The position numbers were made by a program, and so were the translations under genes. The notes beneath the pieces are model-generated. The model worked only from the letters and a program-made list of their open reading frames with translations, did not search any database and had not been told where the DNA came from. Positions 49,811 through 62,779 of a stretch of DNA of 64,000 nucleotides are shown piece by piece (position 1 is the first letter of the stretch; each line of letters starts with the position of its first letter). Source of the DNA: Thamnaconus septentrionalis (Eukaryota > Chordata > Actinopteri > Tetraodontiformes > Monacanthidae); NCBI GenBank assembly GCA_009823395.1, contig CM020510.1, positions 7,891,273 to 7,955,272 on the forward strand, written 5' to 3'.

Positions 49811-50008
49811 ACTACTCGTCAAAAGTTTGGACACACCTTCTCTCTTTTTTTTTATCATTACAACTTTCTACACTGTAGATAGATACTGAAGACATCAAAT
49901 ATATGAGCAAGATATATGTAATTTGGCAGCAAAGAAAAACACGTTCAATAACTCTAAATATGTTTTTTATGAAAGGTGGCTATTTTGAAGAATTTAAATA
50001 TAAAATGT
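49811..50008. mobile_element. Tc1/mariner-like terminal fragment
   Basis: Begins CTCGTCAAAAGTTTGGACAC, a well-known end of fish Tc1-like elements. It continues with TTTCTACACTGTAGA, TGAAGACATCAAA and AGGTGGCTATTTTGAAGAAT in the order found in such elements. No transposase sequence remains. Confidence 0.65.
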
Positions 50009-50028
50009 GTTATTTTTTGACATTTGAC

Positions 50029-50087
<59 letters not shown>
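50029..50087. repeat. (AT)n microsatellite
   Basis: About 29 units, immediately beyond the Tc1-like fragment. Self-complementary and able to form cruciforms. Confidence 0.97.
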
Positions 50088-50092
<5 letters not shown>

Positions 50093-50928
50093 AGTATACA
50101 TATTTGCACTCAATAATACAAATATAAACAAATAATATATATTCATATATATGATAGCTGTTTTTGTGCGGGTTGTATATTTGCTAGCAGAATAGGAAAG
50201 TGAAGAATGGGTGGATGTCAGAGAAAGAGAGAGTTCAATCCAAAAGAAAACTTTGTCCATATCCTCCTCCTGACAGTGTGAGCTCACTCGTGAATTCCCC
50301 CCTTTTCACGCCAGACTTGTAGCCATTATACTTGCTGGACTCGCGCCTCAAAAGAAAAATCCGTAGGAGACCTGAAACCCATTTCCAGATCTTGATCCTG
50401 GCAGGGGATCGGATTTCAGGCCGAATCAAAACAAGTCACTTCGTTAGAGGTAATTACACAGGTAGGCTACCTCGCCGGGCAAACAAACAAGGCTGCCAGT
50501 TGACACCCGGCGGACAGATCAAAGCCTGCGACTGACAGGGGAACACGCAAACAGCGGCCTGTCAGAGACGCCCCTCCTTTGGTTTGTCCCTCTGTGGCTC
50601 ACTTGTTTACACGCTGATGTGCATGCGTCGTGTTCCTCGCCGTTTTTCCCCCTCGGTCGAGTGCTACGAGTGCAGTTGAAAGATGGAGAGGAATCAGAGG
50701 TGTCTGTGGGGTGACCTTGACAGTCGAGTCTGCGTGTGAGAATGCTGCGTGTTAATGGTGCAGAACAGCAGAGGTGCAGTAACGCTCCGGCGCTGGTGGT
50801 CCTCGCTGTGGGACGATGTCGAATGTGCACGTCATGTGTCATGTCTATTAAAACACTCCCTCTCAGTCTCACTAAAAGTTTATATCACCTTTTTTGAACT
50901 TTTTTAAATGTACCATTTTATGCAAAAT

Positions 50929-51147
50929 CCATTCATCCATCTTCTGTACCCGCTTCCTCCTGTACTCAGGGTTGCATGGGTCTGTAGGAGCCTATTGAGC
51001 CTATATGACCATTCACACTCACAGACACATGGACAATTTAGAGTTCCCAGTTGGCCGCGCATGCATGTTTTTGGACTGCAGGAAGAAGCCAGAGAACCTG
51101 GAGAGATCCCACACAGACACAGGGAGAACATGCAAAGGCCCCTGGAC
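50929..51147 (-). mobile_element. SINE fragment, internally deleted, head missing
   Basis: Contains, in the order of the intact SINE at 63142-63511, the blocks TTCATCCATCTTCTGTACCC, GACCATTCACACTCACA, GACAATTTAGAG, GCATGCATGTTTTTGGA and ACACAGGGAGAACATGCAAA. The A and B boxes are lost, and about 70 bases of the middle are deleted. Confidence 0.75.
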
Positions 51148-51242
51148 TGGACTCAGAATGTCACAGAAATGAGAAAATCCTCTATTCCTTTGTGCTTGTT
51201 CAACTGTGCAAAAACTAAGGACTAAAGCAAAAACAAAGTCAG

Positions 51243-51266
51243 CCTTTTGTGATGTCACAAAGGGCA
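51243..51266. repeat. Palindrome-centred dispersed repeat, copy 3
   Basis: CCTTTTGTGATGTCACAAAGG with GGGCAC following and AAAACAAAGTCAG before. This is the same design as copies at 18846 and 33582. Confidence 0.6.
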
Positions 51267-52054
51267 CAATAGCACAGTGATACCTTACTTCCCCGGGGTG
51301 GTCACAACAACCACATAGTTAGTTCTGGCTTTTGTTCCCTTCCAACAGGAACAGGAACAGGAGCAGGAAGCATCACTTTTAGCTGGATGCTAAAAGTGAG
51401 CTAGATTTGGTGAGAGGTTTCAAACACACGGCCAAATATGCCACTTTCTGTAGATGTAGAGAGATCCACTGGATTTTTAAAAATATATACATATATAAAA
51501 AAAACATACCCAAGTTCTTCTTTAAAAAAAACAAATCTGCACAAGGATGTAACCCCTCACCCTCCTGCAGCCTCCTTTCTTGATGAAGCATCGTTAGGGC
51601 AACCGGACGAGGTCGTTCTCTCCTTCCCCTGACATGGCAGGCCTACTCATGTACAATGGCGGAGTGCATGTGGGCTGCTGTGAATAAGGTAAGAGATGTT
51701 ATCTAATGGCGGCGGCGTGGAAAGAGAGGGGACGGGAAGCGGCCGGACCTCCGCCAAACGCCAGCTGTCCGCTACGGCCTTGTTTCCCCCGACTCACGTC
51801 GGCGCTCTGCATTGTTCTCCTGCTGTTGCTATATCTCCCCATCTCTTTATTATTCACCAGCGCACACACACGCTCACTCATGCACACGCACATACATGCA
51901 CTGGCTGCTGCAGCTGATGCTCTTCCATGCATTCAATCTATATGGGCTGATTTTTGAACGCTTGATTTCTGGAAAATCAGCAGAGCAAAAAAGTTTCCTT
52001 CACCCTGGCAAACACACCTCCAGGAAGTGGAGACCGGAGAAGTGGCTTTTGAGG

Positions 52055-52094
<40 letters not shown>
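52055..52094. repeat. (TG)n microsatellite
   Basis: About 19 units with one TTT interruption. Confidence 0.95.
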
Positions 52095-52096
<2 letters not shown>

Positions 52097-52361
52097 CATA
52101 TATGTGTGTTGTATATGGCCAGGGGGATTACAGATGTCAAAACCAAAATCCAGAGCGAACTTAACTGGAGGATGTCATCTTGTGACCACATGCGCCGTGG
52201 AAACACTGTGTCCTCGTCCAGCACCATGTCGCCGGCTCTGGGCTGGATCCGCTTCTCCCTGCAGAGTGCCACACAAAAAAACCTCAGCCACCAGACCGAC
52301 TCTGTGTTGGCCGAGTCACGACCGCTGCGAGAGACAGGAAAGCCAGCCGCACACACAGGCG

Positions 52362-52389
52362 GACACACACACACACACACACACACACA
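52362..52389. repeat. (AC)n microsatellite
   Basis: About 14 perfect units. Confidence 0.93.
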
Positions 52390-54235
52390 TGCACATTTGG
52401 GTGGCAGTTGTGACCTTGACTGTGGTTTCAGGGAGGGATAACCAGGAGTGAAGGGATGAGATGAGAATTTACAGTTGCTGCTTCCAACTGGAACAGAGCA
52501 GAATCCCCCTCTGGCTGCACTTGGATCCATTCTAAACAACTAATTACTGCTGGAAATTGCAGATATGCAGAACAGAGTTATTCACTCATCCAAGCGTTGA
52601 ACTCCACCGTATTGACTCCGCTGGGAATGGAAGGCTGTACTTATGCACTCCTCGCTGTTGTTGGGAAAGGCCTTTTATTTTGGAAAGTAGGGTTTTATTA
52701 AAAATGTGTGGACTGGAAACACTCACATAGTGGTTGATATACTTCAGGTATTTTTTTTTTCTCCCTCACGGTCCAAGGCTAGCGGCAAAGAAACTGATGG
52801 AGTGCAATGTGTGAGGATTAAATCAAATAATTTAAAGTACATAGAGCCAAAGTGTAAAAAAAATCAGTCAGTCACAACTAAATTATTTTAAGTAAAGCTT
52901 TTATAAGTTATTATCATTATAGTTTTAAAAAAATCACACATTGTAAATGCTGCAAATAGAGATTTTTTTGTATTTGTCTTACACATAAATTCAAAAGTAA
53001 CAGTATTTGTGTTAGGATGCTGCATATTATCTCAGGCAAACACTTTTGCATTCGTACTGTTTATTAATTCAAACTTTGAGAGAATGACTCCAGAGCCGTA
53101 GGCCAACCAGCGTGTGTACAACTTCTTTCTGTGCTCAGCGCAGGTGGCAGTCGGCAAAGGAGACGGAGCGAGGTGACATCGATCCCCCTGTGATTCGGAC
53201 AGCGAGGAGTATGAGGAGGGAGAACATCTTCAAGGCAAGCGCGGCGGACGCAGGGGGGATAAAAGCAGAGGGAGACGGGCCGCTTCCTCTGCCGAGGGCA
53301 GGGAGGAGGATCGGGGCTGCTCCCCTGACACTTCTGAAGATGTCCTGTTTTGCTTTTTCCTCCGCTCTCCCTCTTCCTGCAGGAAGCAACATCACGCTGG
53401 GCACCAAAGCCTTGGCAAACAGCGACCCTTTCGCCGTGCGGTCTGCAGATGTATCAGCGCATTGCTGCACCCCCCCCACTCCCCTCTCTCGGACACCCAC
53501 AGAAAAAAAGCCAAATGCAATGAAAGTGAGACTGTGCTTGTGTTTGTCACAGATACAGAATGCAGCAAGTGTTGACCTTTGAGACGGCCTTAAAGTTGAA
53601 CCGGCGTTCAACTATTCAACTTAGACACTGACTTTAATTATTTTTTAATGGCAAAAGATGCTTTTTTTTTTTTTTTTTTTTAGCAGCAAGCAAAAACCTG
53701 TGTCTTACTCACAAATTAGAAGAAGTTAGATTCTTATTCCTTTGAATAGTCATGTGGTCTTCTTGTGATATGTCTTATCAGCTGATCTGAATGAGAACTG
53801 CATTGCGTTTACATATCACTTACCTTGTTCTTAACTGCCAGAAGTGTCACACCGAGGATTCAGCGTGTTGGGGAAAAAAAGGTTACATTTGTTTGCTTTC
53901 AGATAAAGGTCCAATTGGTAGGATTTAACAGCAAGTAGTGGGTGGGAAGCACGCTGGAAAAAGTGCACACAATGTTTTCGGTGGTCCCACTTGATCTCAC
54001 GTCTACACAATACGCTGTAGTCAAGACAAACTCACAAAACATTGAGCAAATTCTTTATGATGCAATATGATCACATCCTCACAGATGGAGCTAGTTTGAA
54101 ATGCAGATTAGGCAGTTCTTAGTTATAAATATAACTACTATTAAAATGTATTTTTATTGACTTTGTATTGCTAAATCAAAAAAATCATTTTATGCCAATG
54201 GGAATCTATAATGTCCAAGATAAACTCACATTATC

Positions 54236-54270
54236 AATAATAATAATAGTAATAATAATAATAATAATAA
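54236..54270. repeat. (AAT)n microsatellite, interrupted
   Basis: About 11 units with a TAG interruption. Confidence 0.9.
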
Positions 54271-54449
54271 TGATGCATCTTTTGTGAGTCAGAACTTTAT
54301 CTATATGGCTTGTGGAACATCTATTCATAAAACCTGGCGACTCAAACTGACTCACAAATTTTAAGGCCAGTCACATGTATAACAAAGGTCCTTGTTGACT
54401 TTAGTTCTCATGTCCATCCGCACTTTTGTAAATCACTCTGACATCACGC

Positions 54450-54450
<1 letters not shown>

Positions 54451-54532
<82 letters not shown>

Positions 54533-54560
54533 TCTCTCTCTCTCTCTCTGGACGTGCGGA

Positions 54561-54598
<38 letters not shown>

Positions 54599-54605
54599 GT
54601 CTCTG
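54451..54605. repeat. Compound (AC)n-(CT)n microsatellite
   Basis: About 39 AC units run straight into CT arrays that are broken once by GGACGTGCGGA. The whole is alternating or polypyrimidine, an unusual 155-base compound array. Confidence 0.96.
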
Positions 54606-55299
54606 ACTCCGGCCTCCTCTCACTCACTCACTCTTCCCCTTCCCTCTGACCGCTCGTTCCCACTGGCTGCCACTCTTGTGTGTTTTCCTCTCATTCTTAG
54701 CGAGGGACTTTATCTCTGGATCAGATAAGGCTTTTGGTGCTGGTCTTAAACCTTCAGCAGATCTGTCCAAACACATGAGCTCATGTCAGAGTGCCGCTGC
54801 TGCCTGTTAACTCCATGAGGTAATAAAGAATCCATGTGTTCGTTATTCATGCTCAGCGGAGGCGTGGAGGCTTTTCTTCCCTCATCCTCAGCTTCAGTAC
54901 TTTAAAAAAAAAAAAATCATTTCCACAAACTAAGCTTCCTCATTTGCCCTCCCCGTCGCTAAGTCGGGTCTTTCTGATGTTCTCTGAACCTGATACGCAG
55001 CTCGCCGCAGGTTGAATTTGATCGTCCTGCTCGTTATCAGATGTGGCCATCTCAAACACGAGGTGTTGTCAAGACAACAGCACTGCGGCCACACAGGCTC
55101 AGCTGGGTGCAACCTGCATGATGGTCTCCTCGCTGATGTGTGTGTGTGTGTGTTCAAAAGGGTACAGCGTGCATGTGTGTATTCCAGATCCCTGATAGAC
55201 AATGGCAGGTTGTGTGATATTTTTTTTGCACGCGCACGTGTGTTTCATCACCCTGTGTGGCTGTTTGGTGACTGGCGTGTCTGCCGTTGCGTGTATTAC

Positions 55300-55700
55300 A
55301 TCCCTGCAGGGAGGGGAGGGGGTCCGCGAGGCGAGGACTAAGGTTACCCCCCGACGGAGGCAGCGCAGGGTCATCCCGCGGCGGGACACTTCTCAGGAGT
55401 GACCCCGTCGGCCCTGGAGGCCCCCCGAGCAGGCAGGACTTCTGAGGGGAGAAGAGGAAGGACCAGGAGAGAGACCCCCGGAGAACAGGACCCCCGGTCC
55501 GCTCCGAGACCCCGGACCCCAGCCCCGGCAGGGCCCGACCCCGGCCCAATGTGTTCCCAATCAGGGGAAACACAAACAATACTTTTATTAAAGCGAGGAG
55601 GCCGCTGGCTCGGGCCAGCCGCACAGCCGCACGCACAGCGGCACGCAACGCAGAGCGGAGACCCCGGCCAAATCTCCCCTTTGAGCGGCGAGGAGTGGGA
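55300..55700. promoter_or_regulatory. GC-rich, CpG-containing block
   Basis: Markedly richer in G, C and CpG than its surroundings. A plus-strand frame stays open through it (55399-55959) but shows no domain and an amino-acid makeup dictated by GC content. It may be a promoter or enhancer; no exon could be attached. Confidence 0.3.
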
Positions 55701-57065
55701 GTCGGATTTATGGTTTATGAAACGCAAAAGATTAAACAGCTGTAAATCTGCTGTGGCAAATAGCTGTCAAATAACCATTAACACCGTCACCCGTGACCCC
55801 GGCGGCTGCCTTCCCCTCTTCCTTCTCCTCCGCCTCCTGCGCTCCGCCATTCTTCTTGGACTCTATCCGGGAAAACAAACGGAGGGATTAGGGATTTGTG
55901 GAGGGGTAATGGGAGCCAGGTGGAGGAGCGCGACTGGTGGGGGTCTCCTGCCAGATTAGGGGAAGAAAAAAAAAAAAAAAAAAAAACCCCAATCCCTCAC
56001 ACTCCCTCTTTAAGGCAGCTAATGTTTCTTTTGAAGAAATAATCCTGTTTGGCCATCTAATAGCACTTGGCAATTACGAGCCTTTGCAGGGCATGTCTGG
56101 TATTACCAGGACTGGCTACCAGCGAGGGAGATGGAGCCCCTCTTCCTCTTCACCCTTTTCTTTGTTGCTTTCATACCATCTAGATGAGTCCATTGTATTT
56201 GGAGTGTCAAGTGCAGCACATATTATTATTATCATCATCATATAGTATTCCAGGAAAATTGTGAAAACCCTTTCCTGGTTGGATGAAATCATCTATTATG
56301 TGGTAGTAAAATAATATTAAAGAAAAAGACTAATCATAGAAAATAATATGGCTAATTATAGTAAGACATAGATGATGTTAATGAGTACAAGAGCTTCTTT
56401 TTTGTACAGTTTTATTACTTTTACATTAACTTCACATTTTTTGCAGAACTATGCAATCTTTTTTCCCCTCTTTTGAATTAATTTCGTTAACGCACATATT
56501 TATTCTAAAGCCTGTCATGACTGTTATGGACCCAGGGATTAAGGCCAGAGCTCATACCTGTCATCCATTTGACCTACAAACGTTGCCCCCTTGTGGACCG
56601 AAGCAGTGAGTAAACAGGGAGGCTTTACTTACTGATCCCGGCCTGATAAGACTCTTGTTTTGTTAGTTTTGTAGATGTGTTATTCCAAACAGCTCCTGTC
56701 TGATCAGCGGCTGGAAAAAAAGAAGCCAGAAAGGCAGACCAGGAGAAGATGAGCAAAATTACAACCGCTGTACTTAAAGTGTGGATGTAAATCCATGTGA
56801 GGGCGCTTTAAAATGATCCACCTCTCTCCAGATTTTGGGGTGAGTGGGTGCAACGTCTTCGGGTGAAAGGTTCAAATCTGCGAGGTGTTTGTTCCTCCTC
56901 CGCCACAAACACTCATTGACACATTGATGCGTCTGTTGCCACCTCAGGCGGCCCCTCGTTCCTCCCCCTCAATCTTAACTAAGCCGGATGGAGAAGCAGA
57001 ATTAACCCGTATGTAGCGGGAGGTGAATTAGAAGTCAGACGTTTCACACCTTTTCTGCTGCGTGC

Positions 57066-57068
<3 letters not shown>

Positions 57069-57114
<46 letters not shown>
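57069..57114. repeat. (CA)n array, left arm of an inverted pair
   Basis: About 23 CA units, followed 56 bases later by a TG array. Confidence 0.97.
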
Positions 57115-57116
<2 letters not shown>

Positions 57117-57167
57117 AACACAGGCATTCCCCAGTTCAGCCCAAGCGTAATAGTCAGCAGACGATGG

Positions 57168-57170
<3 letters not shown>

Positions 57171-57214
<44 letters not shown>
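57171..57214. repeat. (GT)n array, right arm of an inverted pair
   Basis: About 22 units, complementary to the CA array at 57069. Confidence 0.97.
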
Positions 57215-57221
<7 letters not shown>

Positions 57222-58029
57222 TGTGTGTATTAGGTGGGCGACTCGTCATGTCGCAGTGTTTTATCATTCTCTGTCTCTTGATCATCAGTCTGCCTGTGTG
57301 CGGAGACTCCCACACATCAAACTATGAGCAACAGTATTTGAGCGGAATCATGATAAAGATCGGCTTCATAAGAAGAAGAAAAGCTGTGCCAAGCTCACAG
57401 TAGAATAAGAAAAATGACGAAAGAGGCAGGACACGGTGAAAGAAAGCTAAAAAAAAAAAGGGTGTGTGAAGAATACAACATAAATCAAAAGGGCAGAGGG
57501 GTGACATCAGATGATACAACATAATAAAAGGTTGAAGGATAATAAGGTGCATCTGTAGACTGGAACGATTCCTGTGTGAGTCTTTTAATTTGATTACAAG
57601 CATTTCTTAACAAGGTATCATTGGATATTGTATATAGTAGCATGGCATCATGGTATAAGTACAACTAAACAGAACGTATAGTACAAATACAAAAAAAAAA
57701 AAAATTGTAAAAAAAATGCATAAATGCTAAAACATCTTTCAGTTGAATTTGTTCAAGTTGTCGTTCATTTCCAGGATTAAACTCAGTTGTGATTCAAATA
57801 AAACAGGTTTCTCAGTCTGGCTCTTTTGCCCGGGATGTCAAAAATCTGAGAATCCCTGAAAAATATAATATGCATTTAAAAAAAAAAAAAGTTTCAATTC
57901 TACTGAAATTCTTTGATTGGATGTGGATGTTGATTTTGGACTTGGCCAAATGCAGAGTTCACCCATATCAGGTCAAGTTCAAAAGCTCACAGCCATGTCC
58001 GGCGCTCAGCGCCGTGCTAACGCTAAGAT

Positions 58030-58500
58030 CAATCAAATGCACTGTGCTGATTGGGAAGGAAAAGAGAATCAGTTCTGCTCTGCCTCCTCCGGTTCCTCTC
58101 CTCCGGGCTCGGCTCAGCGTGGCCTTTTTTCTGGAAGGGTGAGGTCAGTGCACGCGAGGCGACGGAGGCGAACGCCGCCGTGTTACACATCAAAGGCCTC
58201 GCACACGCACACGGAGGAACACGGGCCGAGTTAAAAAGGCCGACGAAAAAACAAACACCGCCCTTTGTTCTGGGAGCGCCGAGGTTCTGATTAGAGAGAG
58301 GAGCGAGGCGAGAGGACGGCGCTCGCCGCCGGCCGTGGCCGCTCCATCCGATGCTTTGAGTCGGGACCTGGGACACTGAGGGAACCGGAGGGTGTCAGTC
58401 AGCAGGGGCAGCCAGGAAACCTTGCTGTGGGCGGGGCTGCGACGGCGGCACGGCAACCGCTAATGACTTATTGCTGATTGGCTCTTCCGGCCTCGGGGAC
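58030..58500. promoter_or_regulatory. GC-rich, CpG-dense block
   Basis: CpG-rich on both strands (for example GCTCGCCGCCGGCCGTGG) amid AT-rich DNA. Open frames on both strands lack any recognised domain. It could be a promoter of a gene or non-coding RNA not visible here. Confidence 0.35.
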
Positions 58501-58945
58501 ACTTACTGGAGATGGCGTGTGGCGGCACAAGTCTGGAGGCCTTTGAAAAGCGTTCTTGGCGGATACGGAGATGCAGATGCCCCCCTCTGCAGAGCTCTGC
58601 GATCGCTTCTCTCTCTGGTGATCGCGGGAGGCGTCACGGCGACTTAGCTATTTTAAGTCGCCGTTAGAGAAAGATGAGAAAGAAGAGTTTTTAATTCATC
58701 ATTCATAGATTTCATCTGATGAAGTTCTCTGCCAAATGCCATTGTTTCTTTCTGAGCTTCTTATTTAAATAAAATAAAGAATTTTTGATTATTGTTATGT
58801 TAGGTTTGGTTCAATTTCCTGAAAAATAATTATGCCACTGAAAAAGGAATAAAACAAGTTATTTTTTTTTAAAGGAGTCATGTACGCAGTTCAGCTTTTT
58901 TAGATGGGTGGTATTTGTCAAGAGAAAGTGACATCACAATTCCTT

Positions 58946-58968
58946 TGTGTGTGTGTGTGTGTGTGTGT
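58946..58968. repeat. (TG)n microsatellite
   Basis: About 11 units. Confidence 0.9.
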
Positions 58969-60961
58969 TGTTCTCAGGGTTTCTTGTTTGCTGCCCGTGC
59001 AATCATGCTGTTGCATGCGAATCTCTTCTTCCGCCCTCTCGTTGGAACTATTAGGCCGCTTCCTTTCCTGCCAGTGTTGACAACAAAAGAGGGTGATGCC
59101 GCTACATGCTAATAAATAAGGTAATGTGCTAAAACGGTAAAATTGATTAATTTAATGCAACTTTGCCAAACAAATACAAATATGTGCAAATTGTGCCTGC
59201 AAAATGTTGTGCTTACTTGATCACTTGTGTGTGAGGAGTCCGGTTGGTTTTGGTTTGCACGCAGTGAAACACTTCGACATCCGGGCCGCCTGGATCCCAA
59301 GCGATCGTGAGCCAGCCGAGCGTCGAAACCAGTAGATTTAAGAGTTTTCCAGCCGCCGTCTGCTTCGCCAAAGTGTCTATGAGCAAGAAACAGCATCCAG
59401 CACCTGAGGCCCAAGTCTGCGGCTGAACCTGACCTTTGACCTCAGTCGAGCGTGCCGAGAATTTTCCGCTCCGTTCGGATCAAACAGAGTTTTTCTCGAA
59501 GGCAAAGCAGTTTGTGGGTTGAAGCCGTGCGAGAATGCAAATTCACCCAAACAAAAAAAATCGATCCGCTGCCATCGAGGAAAACTGAAAAGGTTTTTGG
59601 CGGACGTCTGACTGCTCGCCTCTTTGATCCCGGAGCAATGCGGCCATACGTTTCTCATACCTTGGTGCCATTATCTACTTCTATTCAAATCTCAAGGCGG
59701 AGATCAGAAACAGGCGTCATCCTAAACGCAGTGTGGCTGTGCCGAGCGTATCGCTGTGAAAAAAAAGTTGTATCTCTCGCTGGTCAGGGAGATTACATCC
59801 GACTGCTGCAAATCGGACACAGGTGGATGAACTTCCTCCTTCCTATGTCTGCCTCTCAGCTAACCTCTTCCTTACCCTTTTCTTTTCCCCCTTGTCAGTC
59901 ACCTCTTCCCCCCCACCCCCCCTTCCTTCTCGCTGGACCCTCTCTCGCTGTTATTCCACATCCAAGTCGGAATTTCTCTCCCCCTCTCTTGTTTTCCGCT
60001 TATGGACAAGCAGACTGTAACGTAAAGGAAGCCACCATGGCACAAAAGCCTCAGTGACACGGAAAGCATCTATGGTCTCCTATTCATCAGGTCTAAACGC
60101 CTCACAGGAGAAACATCAGTCTGGAGAACATCAGTCTGCTTCCAGCAGCTGCCTCAGGCTGCTAAACAGCACCTGCACCACCAGGTGTTGAAGGGAAGTG
60201 CAGTTAATTCAATTTCCCATCAGCTGAACCTTTTCTTGCAGGATATCACAACGAACGAACAAAATTATGAAGCCTTTATACACGTCCTGTAAATGATTGA
60301 TTTTTATTCATATTCATATTTAGCCCTCTGTTTACAGCGTCCTGCAGAAACTGCTCGATTTTGTTTTCCTGCTTTAAACTTACACTGTGTATGACCGTCA
60401 GTGTGTTTTGAAGTGGGACAAATGCAAACGGCCAGAGGGTTGGGCTGGTTTTGAGAACTGTGTTTCCAGATTTTTCTCAAAACGGGAGGCTCACTGATGA
60501 GACATTTGTTGTTAGAACACACTGTCACAATCCATCTTGAATAATACAGGACCTTTAAAAGGTAAGCTTTTCAATTTCACAAAATTGTCTTTTTTCAATT
60601 CTAAGTGAGCCAAAAAAAAGTATATAATTCAGCTCAATAAAATGTATTTGTGATTTTTGCTCTCAAATTACTTAGCCTTCATAATAAAATACGTACCTCA
60701 AAAATAACTTTTAATGAGACGGCATAAGACCTCAAAACACAGCCTTTACAGTTTACACAATAAGAACTTGTTTCTGAGCATAAAACCAGATCATACATCC
60801 ACCCATATTTCTGAAGGAGCTCCTGTTTCTGCCGCAAGGTTCAACATTCCTGAGTGAAGGCCATCGCTGGGGACGGTGTTTCTACCGTGTCACTGAGATT
60901 GCGACAGACATCAGGTCAGAGAGGAACCGACTGTTCTCCACACGCTGCTCAAGGGCAAATT

Positions 60962-60981
60962 TGCTGCTGCTGCTGCTGCTG
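60962..60981. repeat. (TGC)n trinucleotide repeat
   Basis: About seven units. Confidence 0.9.
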
Positions 60982-61705
60982 TCTGTTCTCTTGTTTAATA
61001 TCGGTGCAGTGATCAGTAGAACTGAGCTCACTTCAAGTGTGGACGATGCTGTCAAAAACTCAAAAAATGTCAGATTTTGATTATACGGTTCATAAATTAC
61101 ATTACATGATTATATGATTAAGGCTCATTTATTGCCACTATTTCTCTCTTTAACTGAGACCTTCCCTGTATTTTTCTCAGTTCTTGACACCTGACAGTAC
61201 TTACCCTGCTTTTACTATATTAGATAAACAGTCCAAATGTAAACTTGGGTTGCAACAGTGCACGGTGATGCTGTGTAAGACGCATAAACGTTGAAAGAAT
61301 GACAGTAAGCGTAGCCTTGGCGTTCTATTAAAAAAAAAAAGGGGAAAAAAGAAAAGGCTTTAGGGCAAAACACACCGCCGCATGTTATGACAGACGTAAC
61401 ACAAACATTATGACAGCACGGCGGAGTGAATCGGAGAGACACTTCAGAGCTAATGGGATAGAGACGATAAATCTGTGGTTCCAATCAATTTGCGTCGCCG
61501 AGGCCTCGTGGCCGGCGTGCACAAAGCAGCGGAGATGAGAGGGAGTTAATGTCATCACCTGAAGTGCATCTAAGAGGTGACAGATTTTTGGAGAGCGCGA
61601 CCCCATGTGCTGCGCCATCGGACCGGTGTCGAGGCAAGTGTTATGAAAACAACACGGCTCTTGGATGGAGAAAGAAAAGAAAATCCATTCAGGGATATGC
61701 ATGCA

Positions 61706-61768
<63 letters not shown>
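61706..61768. repeat. (AC)n microsatellite, about 31 units
   Basis: A perfect run followed by imperfect CA units. Confidence 0.97.
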
Positions 61769-61774
<6 letters not shown>

Positions 61775-62760
61775 CACACGCACATACACTTCTGTTGTCC
61801 TTATGTGAATCCTTGTGTGGAAGTTGTGTACGTGTTGGTACTTCATTTAAAAGTCCTGAACAGGATTTCATGCACATTTTTTTTGCAGTGTATCAATTGC
61901 AACATGAAAGTATTAAAACAAATGTTGGGTGAATCGTGCGAAACTCACTTTACAAATGTGTTTGAATAACTTTTTTTCAAACCTTACACTGAACTGATTT
62001 TTTTTTTTTCTTAAGAAAATGCAAGACTGACCCCAACCCTAAAATGTTGAAACTGAGTTTTTTGTGTTTCATTATCTTGTTTGACCAACATGTTTATAGC
62101 AGGTGCAGATTAGCCTTGTGCACTGGAGGTCAGAGGTCAGAAATACACTGTGGGCTTCACTGGAGCTTAATTAAGTTCTCACTCACTGCCCTACGAATTC
62201 CAATATTCCTGCAGTTTATTTTTGTTTTAAATAAATGGAACACAAAAATCATACTTATAAAGGCCAAAATACTTTTTGAACTCTTAATGTTTGTGTATTA
62301 ATACTTAACAATGCAAGTAACGTTTTACTAGCCTGCCCAAACTGCGGACTGGCTCTGTGCCATGGTGAGTAGCGGTGAAAACAGCTCAAAGCCTCAGCGG
62401 TAGAATCACCTGCATCACAGCGGCTGCCGCTCGTCCGTCACATCCCGACCTCACGCTATCGGCCCCGCCCCTCGAGGTGTTGACATCCGCCGTGTTCCTG
62501 ATATCTGGGAACAAGGAAGCCCACCGCCCCCTCCTCCCCCTCACTGAACACTGCACCACTCCGCCCCTCTCTCTCCTCGTCTCTCTGGAGGCCACGGGCC
62601 TCCTGGGAACCGCCTATCTCCAGCCAGTGCCCTATCAGATTGTTGACGTGAAAAGATACCCCAGCAATGAAAATATTTTCCTTCTGCTAACGCTGACATT
62701 GGCCTACATGGACCTACATCTCCATCGCCGCTGGGATAAACAGCTCCTGTGTGGTGCGTG

Positions 62761-62779
62761 GTGTGTGTGTGTGTGTGTG
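62761..62779. repeat. (GT)n microsatellite, short
   Basis: About nine units. Confidence 0.85.

Larger units (their letters stand above)
45641..52000. other. foxl2 upstream intergenic DNA, proximal part
   Basis: No gene was recognised. It holds CT, CAG, ATT/AAT, GT and AT arrays, a Tc1-like end and a SINE fragment. The stretch at 47490-47800 is non-repetitive and includes a forkhead-type TGTTTGTTTA near 47641, so it could be regulatory. Confidence 0.55.
52001..58000. other. foxl2 upstream intergenic DNA, middle part
   Basis: No gene was recognised. It holds TG, CA, AAT and compound AC-CT arrays, the inverted CA/GT pair and a GC-rich block. The sequence just right of that block (55700-55800) is even in composition and could be a conserved element. 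Confidence 0.5.

Noticed and set aside
53112..53582. Overlapping frames of about 156 codons on both strands
   Set aside because: Similar-length frames on both strands with no recognisable motif point to chance openness.
55399..55959. A 186-codon plus-strand frame in a GC-rich block
   Set aside because: Composition is driven by GC content, with no domain, no splice partner and no homology that I recognise.
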